Below, piece by piece: positions 28,601 through 40,600 of a stretch of DNA of 64,000 bases. The notes under the pieces were generated by a model that saw only the letters and a program-made list of their open reading frames with translations, did no database searches and was not told the origin of the DNA. Both the position numbers and the translations under genes were made by a program. Source of the stretch: Romanomermis culicivorax (Eukaryota > Nematoda > Enoplea > Mermithida > Mermithidae). The stretch covers positions 124,001-188,000 of the forward strand of contig CAWUHX010000332.1 in assembly GCA_963922205.1 (NCBI GenBank). The letters are read 5' to 3'. How positions within the stretch are numbered: position 1 is the first letter of the stretch; every line of letters begins with the position of its first letter.

Positions 28601-31600
28601 GATCATATTAAATTAGACCAAATTGAATTAGATCAAATTAAATTAGATCAAATTAAATTAGATCAAATTAAATTAGATCAAATTAAATTAGATCAAATTA
28701 AATTAGATCAAATTAAATCAGATCAAATTGAATTAGATCAAATTAAATTATATCAAATTAAATTGGATCAAATTAAATTAGATCAAAATTCAATTGAATT
28801 AAATTAGATCAAAATTAAATTACATCAAAATTAAATTAAATCAAAATTAAATTATATCAAAATTAAATTAAATCATAATTAAATTAAATCATAATCAAAT
28901 TAGATCAAAATTAACTTTAATCGAAATTAAATTATATCAAAATTAAATTAATTCAAAATTCTATGGAATTGAGTCAAATTTTAAATTAAATTAAATCAAA
29001 TTGATTCTAATCGAACTAAAATTAATCAAACTAAAATTAATCAAATTAAATTAAATCTAAATTCAATTAAATTGAATTAGATCAAAATTAAATTAGATCA
29101 AAATTAAATTACATCGAAATTGAATTGAATCATAATTAAATTAGATCAAAATTAACTTTAATCGAAATTAAATTGTATCAAAATTAAATTAAATCAAATC
29201 AAAAATAAATCAAATTAATTAAAAATTCAATAGAATTGTGTCAAATTTTGAATTAAATTAAATTAAATTAAATCAAATTGATTCTAATCGAACTAAAATT
29301 AATCAAACTAAAATTAATCAAATTAAATTAAATCAAAATTCAATTGAATTAAATTAGATCAAAATTGAATGAAATCAAAATTGGGTTAGATCAAAATTAA
29401 ATTGAATCAAAATTAAATTAGATCAAAAATTAACTTTAATCGAAATTAAATGATATCAAAATTAAATTAAATCAAATCTAAATTAAATTAAATTAATTCA
29501 AAATTCTATGGAATTGAGTCAAATTTTAAATCAAATTGAATTAAATCGAATTGATTCTAATCGAACTAAAATTAATCAAACTAAAATTAATCAAATTAAA
29601 TTAAATCAAAATTCAATTGGATTAAATTAGATCAAAATTAAATTAGATCAAAATTGAATTAGATCAAAATTAAATTAAATCATAATTAAATTAGATCAAA
29701 ATTAACTTTAATCGAAATTAAATTATATCTAAATTAAACTAAATCAAATCTAAATTAAATTAAATTCATTCAAAATTCTATGGGATTGAGTCAAATTTTA
29801 AATTAAATTGAATTAAATCAAATTGATTCTAATCGAACTAAAATTAATCAAACTAAAATTAATCAAACTAAAATTAATCAAATTAAATTAAATCAAAATT
29901 CAATTGAATTAAATTAGATCAAAATTATATTACATCAAAATTAAATTAAATCATAATTAAATTAAATCTTAATTAAATTGGATCGAAATTAACTTTAATC
30001 GAAATTTTAAATTATATCAAAATTAAATTAAATCAAATCTAAATTAAATTAAATTAATTCAAAATTCAGTGGAATTGAGTCAAATTTTAAATTAAATTAA
30101 ATTAAATCAATTTGATTCTAATCGAACTAAAATTAATCAAACTAAAATTAATTAAATTGAATTAAATCAAAACTCAATTGAATTAAATTAAATCAAAATT
30201 AAATTAAATCAAAATTAAATTAAACCATAATTAAATTAGATCAAAATTAACTTTAATCGAAATTAAATAGTATCAAAATTAAATTGAATCAAATGTAAAT
30301 TAAATTAAATTAATTCAAAATTCTATGGAATTGAGTTAAAAATTTTTAATTAAATTAAATTAAATCAAAGTGATTCTTATCGAACTAAATTAATCAAATT
30401 AAATTAGATCAAAATTCAATTGAATTAAATTAGATCAAAATTGAATTAGATCAAAATTAAATTACATCAAAATTAAATTAAATCATAATTAAATTAGATC
30501 AAAATTAACTTTAATCGAAATTCAATTGTATCAAAATTAAATTAAATCAAATCAAAATTAAATAAAATTAATTCAAAATTCTATGGAATTGGGTCAAATT
30601 TTAAATTAAATTAAATTAAATTAAATCAAATTGATTCTAATCGAACTAAAATTAATCAAACTAAAATTAATCAAATTAAATTAAATCTAAATTCAATTGA
30701 ATTAAATCAGATCAAAATTAAATTAAATCAAAATTGGGTTAGATCAAAATTAAATTGAATCAAAATTAAATTAGATCAAAATTAAATTAGATCAAAATTA
30801 AATTAGATCAAAATTCAATTGAATTAAATTAGATCAAAATTAAATTAGATCAAAATTAAATTAGATCAAAATTAAATTAGATCAAAATTAAATTACATCG
30901 AAATTAAATTAAATCATAATTAAATTAGATCAAAATAACTTTGATCCAAATTAAATTATATCGCAATTAAATTAAATCAAATCTAAATTAAATTAAATTA
31001 ATTCAAAATTCTATGGAATTGAGTCAAATTTTAGATTAAATTAAATCAAATTGATTCTAATCGAACTAAAATTAATCAAACTAAAATTAATCAAATTAAA
31101 TTAAATCAAAATTCAATTGAATTAAATTAGATCAAAATTAAATTAAATCATAATCAAATTAAATCATAATTAAATTAGATCAAAATTAACTTTAATCGAA
31201 ATTAAATTATATCGAAATTGAATTAAATCAAAATTGGGTTAGATCAAAATTAAATTGAATCAAAAATTAAATTAGATCAAAATTAAATTAAACCAAAATC
31301 AAATTGAATCAAATCAAAATTAAATTAAATCAAGTCAAAATTAAATTAAATTATGTCAAAATTAAATGGAATTGAGTCAAATTTTAAATTAAATTAAATT
31401 AAATTAAAAGAATTTAATTAAATTAAATTGAATTAAATTAAACTAAATTGAATTAAATTAAATTAAATTAAGTTAAATTAAATTGAATTAAATTGAATTA
31501 AATTAAAAAAAATTGAATTAAATTGGATTAAATTGAATTAAATTAAATTAAATTAAATTAAATTAAATTAAATTAAATTAAATTAAATCAATTTAATTAA

Positions 31601-34600
31601 ATTAAATTAAATTAAATTAAATTAAATTAAATTAAATTTCCAGAGTCCGGACAAAAATCGATTGGTCGCCAGTTCCAGGGACAAATGTTACGGGTACCAT
31701 CGTACCGTGGGTCTTTTGGGCACCTACAACAACGACCCCAACGACGACCTTATGACCCCGGAGTGTAATATCCTACGGTTGAGCCCGACGCCCCGGGAAT
31801 CGGAATCGAAAACAACTTTACTACGATTTCGGACTCAAGTGTAAACTCAAAAAAATTTTTTCCTATGGTTGTAAACAAAATTTGCATAAAAATTATGCAA
31901 ATTTGATGCAAATTTAAAAATTATGCAAATTTTCAATTTTTAATTATGCAAATTTTTAATTATGCAAATTTTTAATTTTTAATTTATGCAAATTTTTAAT
32001 TTTTAATTATGCAAATTTTTAATTATGCAAATTTTTAATTTTTAATTTATGCAAATTTTTAATTTTTAATTATGCAAATTTTTAATTATGCAAATTTTTA
32101 ATTTTTAATTTATGCGAATTTTTAATTTTTAATTATGCAAATTTTTAATTATGCAAATTTTTAATTTTTAATTTATGCAAATTTTTAATTTTTAATTATG
32201 CAAATTTTTAATTATGCAAATTTTTAATTTTTAATTTATGCAAATTTTTAATTTTCAATTATGCAAAATTTTAATTATGCAAATTTTTAATTTTTAATTT
32301 ATGCAAATTTTTAATTTTTAATTATGCAAATTTTTAATTATGCAAATTTTTAATTTTCAATTCGCGTCATCTTATGCAAAAAAAATTTTTTGTTGTAAAC
32401 GAATTTTATACAAAAAAAACAAAAATTCTGTTGTAAACAAAATTTCGAATTTTAAAAAACAAAATTTGCATAAAAATTAAACTACAGTAACCAATAAACA
32501 AAATACAGTAAGCGGCCAGGAAGGTAACTTATTACAGTAAGCTACAGTATACCCTACAGTAATTGTGACCAAATTTCGTACAGTAAACTACAGTAACCAA
32601 TAAACAAAATACAGTAACCGGTAAGTAAGGTAATTTATCACAGTAAGCTACTACAGTATACTCTACAGTGATTCGGACTAAAATTTTGTACAGTAAACTA
32701 CAGTAACCAATAATCAAAAAATACAGTAAGCGGTAAGCAAGGTAATTTATCACGGTAAGCTACAGTATACTCTACAGTAATTCGGACTAAAATTTTGTAC
32801 AGTAAACTACAGTAACCAATAAACAAAATACAGTAACCAGTAAGCAAGATAATTTATCAAAGTAAGCTACAGTATACTCTACAGTAATTCGGACTAAAAT
32901 TTTGTACAGTAAACTACAGTAACCAATAAACAAAATACAATAAGCGGTAAGCAAGGTAATTTATCACAGTGAGCTACAGTATACTCTACAGTATTTAAGA
33001 CTAAAATTTTGTACAGTAAACTACAGTAACCAACAAACAAAATACAGTAAGCGGCCAGGAAGGTAATTTATTACAGTAAGCTACAGTATACTCTACAGTA
33101 TTTAAGACTAAAATTTTGTACAGTAAACTACAGTAACCAATAAACAAAATACAGTAGCGGTAAGCAAGGTAATTTATCAAAGTAAGCTACAGTATACTCT
33201 ACAGTAATTCAGACTGAAATTTTGTACATTAAACAACAGTAACCAATAAACGAAATACAGTAAGCGGTAAGCAAATAATTTATCACGGTAAGCTACAGTA
33301 TACTCTACAGTAATCCGGACTAAAATTTTGTACAGTAAACTACAGTAACCAATATACAAAATACAGTAAGCGGTAAGCAAGGTAATTTATCACGGTAAGC
33401 TACAGTATACTCTACAGTAATTCAGACTAAAATTCTGTACAGTAAACTACAGTAACCAATAAACAAAATACAGTAAGCGGTAAGCAAGGTAATTTATCAC
33501 GGTAAGCTACAGTATACTCTACAGTAATTAAGACTAAAATTTTGTACAATAAACTACAGTAACCAATAAACAAAATACAATAAGCGGTAAGCAAGGTTAT
33601 TTATCACAGTAAGCTACAGTATACTCTACAGTAATTCAGACTAAAATTTTCTACAGTAAACTACAGTAACCAATAATCAAAATACAGTAACCGGTAAGCA
33701 AGGTAATTTATCACAGTAAGCTACAGTATACTCTACAGTAATTCAGGTTGAAATTTTGTACAGTAAACTACAGCAACCAATAATCAAAAAATACAGTAAG
33801 CGGTAAGCAAGGTAATTTATCACAGTAAGCTACAGTATACTCTACAGTAATTCAGACTAAAATTCTGTACAGTAAACTACAGTAACCAATAAACAAAATA
33901 CAGTAAGCGGTAAGCAAGGTAATTTATCACGGTAAGCTACAGTATACTCTACAGTAATTAAGACTAAAATTTTGTACAATAAACTACAGTAACCAATAAA
34001 CAAAATACAATAAGCGGTAAGCAAGGTTATTTATCACAGTAAGCTACAGTATACTCTACAGTAATTCAGACTAAAATTTTCTACAGTAAACTACAGTAAC
34101 CAATAATCAAAATACAGTAACCGGTAAGCAAGGTAATTTATCACAGTAAGCTACAGTATACTCTACAGTAATTCAGACTAAAATTCTGTACAGTAAACTA
34201 CAGTAACCAATAAACAAAATACAGTAACCGGTAAGCAAGGTAATTTATCACGGTAAGCTACAGTATACTCTACAGTAATTCGGACTAAAATTTTGTACAG
34301 TAAACTACAGTAACCAATAAACAAAATACAGTAAGCGGTAAGCAAGGTAATTTATCACAGTAAGCTACAGTATACTCTACAGTAATTCAGACTAAAAATT
34401 TGTACAGTAAACTACAGTAACCAATAATCAAAATACAGTAACCGGTAAGCAAGGTAATTTATCACGGTAAGCTACAGTATACTCTACAGTAATTCGGACT
34501 AAAATTTTGTACAGTAAACTACAGTAACCAATAAACAAAATACAGTAAGCGGCCAGGAAGGTAACTTATTACAGTAAGCTACAGTATACTCTACAGTAAT

Positions 34601-37600
34601 TCGGACTAAAATTTTGTACAGTAAACTACAGTAACCAATAAACAAAATACAGTAACCGGTAAGCAAGGTAATTTATCACAGTGAGCTACAGTATACTCTA
34701 CAGTAATTCAGACTAAAATTTTGTACAGTAAACTACAGTAACCAATAAACAAAATACAGTAACCGGTAAGCAAGGTAATTTATCACAGTAAGCTACAGTA
34801 TACTCTACAGTAATTCAGACTGAAATTTTGTACAGTAAACTACAGTAACCAATAAACAAAATACAGTAAGCGGTAAGCAAGGTAATTTATCACAGTAAGC
34901 TATAGTATACTCTACAGTAATTCAGGTTGAAATTTTGTACAGTAAACTACAGTAACCAATAATCAAAATACAGTAACCGGTAAGCAAGGTAATTTATCAC
35001 AGTAAGCTACAGTATACTCTACAGTAATTTAGACTGAAATTTTGTACAGTAAACTACAGTAACCAATAATCAAAATACAGTAACCGGTAAGCAAGGTAAT
35101 TTATCACAGTAAGCTACAGTATACCCTACAGTAATTCGGACTAAAATTTTTTACAGTAAACTACAGTAATCAATAAACAAAATACAATAAGCGGTAAGCA
35201 AGGTAATTTATCACAGTAAGCTACAGTATACTCTACAGTAATTCGGACTAAAATTTTTGTACAGTAAACTACAGTAACCAATAAACAAAATACAGTAAGC
35301 GGTAAGCAAGGTAATTTATCACAGTAAGGTACAGTATACTCTACAGTAATTCGGAATAAAATTTGTACAGTAAACTACAGTAACCAATAAACAAAATACA
35401 GTAAGCGGTGAGCAAGGTAATTTATCAAAAGTAAGCTACAGTATACTCTACAGTAATTCGGACTAAAATTTTGTACAGTAAACTACAGTAAACCAATAAA
35501 CAAAATACAGTAAGCGGTAAGCAAGGTAATTTATCACAGAAAGCTACAGTATACTCTACAGTAATTCAGACTAAAATTTTGTACAGTAAACTACAGTAAC
35601 CAATAAACAAAATACAGTAAGCGGTGAGCAAGGTAATTTATTCACAGTAAGCTACAGTATACTCTACAGTAATTCAGACTAAAATTTTGTACATTAAACT
35701 ACAGTAACCAATAATCAAAATACAGTAACCGGTAAGCAAGGTTATTTATCACAGTAAGCTACAGTATACTCTACAGTAATTCAGACTGGAATTTTTGTAC
35801 AGTAAAACTACAGTAACCAATAATCAAAATACAGTAACCGGTAAGCAAGGTAATTTATCACAGTAAGCTACAGTATACTCTACAGTAATTCAGACTAAAA
35901 TTTTTGTACAGTAAACTACAGTAACCAATGAACAAAATACAGTAAGCGGTAAGCAAGGTAATTTATCAAAGTAAGCTACAGTATACTCTACAGTAATTCA
36001 GACTAAAATTCTGTACAGTAAACTACAGTAACCAATAAACATAATACAGTAACCGGTAAGCAAGGTGATTTATCACAGTAAGCTACAGTATACTCTACAG
36101 TAATTCAGGTTGAAATTTTGTACAGTAAACTACAGTAATCAATAAACAAAATACAGTAAGCGGGTAAGCAAGGTGATTCATCACAGTAAGCTACAGTATA
36201 CTCTACAGTAATTCATAGTAAAATTTTTGTACAGTAAAACTACAGTATAACCAATAAACAAAATACAGTAAGCGGTAAGCAAGGTGATTCATCACAGTAA
36301 GCTACAGTATACTCTACAGTAATTCATAGTAAAATTTTGTACAGTAAACTACAGTATAACCAATAAACAAAATACAGTAACCGGTAAGCAAGGTGATTTA
36401 TCACAGTAAGCTACAGTATACTCTACAGTAATTCAGGTTGAAATTTTGTACAGTAAACTACAGTAATCAATAAACAAAATACATGTAAGCGGTAAGCAAG
36501 GTGATTCATCACAGTAAGCTACAGTATACTCTACAGTAATTCATAGTAAAATTTTGTACAGTAAACTACAGTATAACCAATAAACAAAATACAGTAACCG
36601 GTAAGCAAGGGTGATTTATCACAGTGAGCTACAGTATACTCTACAGTAATTCAGACTGAAATTTTGTACAGTAAACTACAGTAACCAATAAACAAAATAC
36701 AGTAACCAGTAAGCAAGATAATTTATCACAGTGAGCTACAGTATACTCTACAGTAATTCAGACTGAAATTTTTGTAAAGTAAACTACAGTAACCAATAAA
36801 CAAAATACAGGTAACCAGTAAGCAAGCTGATTTATCACAGTAAGCTACAGTAAACTCCACAGTAATTAAGACTAAAATTTTGTACAGTAAACTACAGTAA
36901 CCAATAATCAAAATACAGTAACCGGTGGGCAAGGTAATTTATCACAGTAAGCTACAGTATACTCTACAGTAATATGGCCTAAAAATTTGTACAGTCAACT
37001 ACAGTAATCAATTATCAAAATACAGTAAGCGTGTGGGCAAAATAATTAATTACAGTAAGCTACAGTATACTCTACAGTAATTCAGAGCAAAATTTTGTAC
37101 AGTAAACTACAGTAACCAATAAACAAAATACAATAAGCGGTAAGCAAGGGTAATTTATCACAGTAAGCTACAGTATACTTCACAGTAATTCAGATCATAA
37201 TTTTGTACAGTAAACTACAGTAACCAATAAACAAAATACAATAAGCGGTAAGCAAGGTAATTTATCACAGTAAGCTACAGTATACTCTACAGTAATTCAG
37301 ACTAAAATTTTGTACAGTGAACTAGAGTACCAATAAAGAAAATACAGTAACCGGTAAGTAAGGTAATTTATCACAGTAAGCTACAGTATACTCTACAGTA
37401 ATTCAGACTAAAATTTTTTACAGTAAACTACAGTAACCAATAAACAAAATACAATAAGCGGTAAGCAAGGGTAATTTATCACAGTAAGCTACAGTATACT
37501 CTACAGTAATTCGGACTAAAATTTTGTACAGTAAACTACAGTAACCAATAAACAAAATACAGTAAGCGGTAAGCAAGGTAATTTATCACAGTAAGGGTAC

Positions 37601-40600
37601 AGTATACTCTACAGTAATTCGGAATAAAAATTTGTACAGTAAACTACAGTAACACAATGAACAAAATACAGTAAGCGGTAAGCAAGGTAATTTATCAAAG
37701 TAAGCTACAGTATACTTCACAGTAATTCAGACTGAAATTTTGTACCAGTAAACTACAGTAACCAATAAACAAAATACAGTAACCAGTAAGCAAGATAATT
37801 TATCACAGTAAGCTAATAGTATACTCTACAGTAATTCGAACCAAAATTTTGTACAGTAAACTACAGTAATAAATTTTTCGAATCATTTTGTTTTCTGCAT
37901 TACAAGACTCTATTACAGTAAGCTACAGTAAACCGAAACTAATTTATTTACCTGACGATCCTTGAAATGTTTACAATAATAGAAAGTACTGTATGTACAT
38001 TTTTTCCAACTTTCAATTTGCATAATTTTATGAAAAATAATTTTATTCGAGTAAAATTTATGCAAATTTTTCAACTTCCATAAAAGTTATGCAAATTTTT
38101 TCAATTTCAATAAAAAATTATGCAAAATTTTTTTATTTTCATAAAAATTATGCAAATTTTTTCAATTTCCATAAAAATTGTGCAAATTTTTCAATTTCCA
38201 TGAAAATTATGCAAATTTTTTTTTTCCAAAAAAGATATGCAAATTTTTCATTTTCCATAAAAATCATGCAAATTTTTCAATTTTTCATAAAAATTATGCA
38301 AATTTTTCATTTTGCATAATTTTTATGCAAATTTAGGGTTAGCCGATAATAAAAAATTTCGATATATTATTCGATCCGGTTCATCGACCGATTTATTTTC
38401 CGAATTTATTCCGCCGCGGGAATTTCGTACCGAATTTCGACCCATGGAAAGAAGATAACGCCAATCTTCTAATAGAATCTTTGGCCTTTTCGAGGGATGA
38501 TGAAGTTCACGTGAGCTACAGTATACTATACAGTAATTGTTGGTAAAATTTTGTACAGTAAAACTACAGTAAATCACTGTAATCTACAGTAATCTACAGC
38601 AAACTAGAATAATCTACAGTAAACTTCAGTAAACTACAGTAATCTACAGTAACATACAGTAGTCTACAGTAATATAGAGTAGACTACAAGAATCTACAGT
38701 AATTTACAGTAACCTTTAGCAATCTTCAGTAAACTACAGTAATCTACAGTGAACTACAGTTATCTACAGGAAACTACAGTAATCCACAGTGAAACCGCAG
38801 TAATCTACAATAAACAAAAGTAATCTACAGTAAACTACAGTAATTCTTCAACTTAATCATGTGCATGAAAATCTATTTAAAGTTACAAAAATAGCAAAAA
38901 AAGTTATTTATAATATACAATGCAGTAATTTCATCAATAACTTTGTACAAAAAACTACAGTAATCTACTGTAAAAAACAGTAATCTACAGTAAAACTACA
39001 ATAATCTACCCCAAGCTGAAGTAATCTACAGTAATTTTCAGTGAACTACAGTAATCTACAGTAAAATTTTTATTTAAAGTGAACTACAGTAATCCACAGT
39101 AAACTACAGTAATCTACAGTAATCTTCAATTTAATCATGTGCATGAGAATCTATTTAAAAGTTACAGTAACAGAAAGTAGAGTTATCTACAGTATGCAAT
39201 ACAGTAATTCCAGCTAAAGTTAGGTACAGTAATCTACAGTAATCTTCAATTTAATCATGTGCATGAGAGTCTATTAAAAGTTACAGTAAAAGGAAATAGA
39301 GTTATCTACAGTATGCGATACAGTAATTTCAGCTAAAGTTAGGTACAGTAAACTACAGTAATTAATTGTCAGAAAACAGTAACCGGTCGGAAGGGGTAAC
39401 TTATTACAGTAAGCTACAGTATACTCTACAGTAATTCTGACTAAAACTTTGTACAGTAAACTAAGGTAACTTATTACAGTAAGCTACAGTATACTCTACA
39501 GTAATTCCGACTAAAACTTTGTACAGTAAACTACAGTTACCAATAATCAAAATACACTAACCGGTAACCAAGGTAATTTATCACAGTAAGCTACAGTACA
39601 CTCTACAGTAATTCAGACGAAAATTTTGTACAGTAAACAACAGTAACCAATAATCAAAATACAGTAACCGGTAAGCAAGGTAGTTTATCACAGTAAGCTA
39701 CAGTATACTCTACAGTAATTCAGACTACAATTTTGTACAGTAAACTACAGTAACCAATAATCAAAATACAGTAACCAGTAAGCAAGATAATTTATCACAG
39801 TAAGCTACAGTATACTCTACAGTAATTCGGACTAAAATTTTGTACAGTAATATACAGTAATAAATTTTTCGAATCATGTTATTTTCTGCATTACAGGACT
39901 CTATTACAGTAAGCTACAGTAATCCGAAACTAATTTATGTACCTGACGATCCTTGAAATGTTACAATAATAGAAAGTACTGTATAGTACAGTAACCGCGC
40001 CATTTTTGTAGGTGGTATGCCAGAACGTTTATTCTTGCATGTTCGACTATTTGGTCAGTTCTAGGAGGCACGACGCTTTGAACACCCTGTCGGCCGAAAA
40101 AAAATTCGAAGGCCTCAAAGCCAACGGAGAAATAAGGAGTGAGGTTTATACATTCCATTGACCCCAAATCCCGGGAGTCATGGGAACCGGAGTTGGCTTT
40201 GCCTTAGGCTTAGGCTTAGGCTTAGGCTTAGGCTTAGGCTTAGGCTTAGGCTTAGGCTTAGGCTTCGGCTTCGGCTTAGGCTTAGGCTTATGCTTAGGCT
40301 TAGGCTTAGGCTTAGGCTTAGGCTTAGGCTTAGTCTTAGGCTTAGGCTTAGGCTCAGGCTTAGGCTTAGGCTTAGGCTTAGGCTTAGGCTTAGGCTTAGG
40401 CTTAGGCTTCGGCTTCGGCTTAGGCTTAGGCTTATGCTTAGGCTTAGGCTTAGGCTTAGGCTTAGGCTTAGGGCTCTAGGCTTTAGGCTTAGGCTCAGGC
40501 TTAGGCTTAGGCTTAGGCTTAGGCTTCGGCTTAGGCTTAGGCTTATGCTTAGGCTTAGGCTTAGGCTTAGGCTTAGGCTTAGGCTTAGGCTTAGTCTTAG

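Noticed and set aside
28313-28807. 164-codon frame repeating DQIKL
   Set aside because: It is a 15-bp tandem unit inside intron 13 and has no gene features.
32475-37870. CRISPR-like array of regularly spaced repeats
   Set aside because: The whole 108-bp unit repeats with no unique spacers, and the context is a eukaryotic intron.
38335-38510. Exon 15 starting at the first TTTAG (38336) with a frameshift
   Set aside because: That start gives a stop in every phase compatible with exon 14. Moving to the GGGTTAG acceptor six bases on gives one open frame, with no frameshift needed.
38323-38577. Minus-strand 84-codon frame over exon 15
   Set aside because: It is the antisense shadow of the plus-strand exon 38343-38510, which joins in frame with its neighbours and fits the vWD region.
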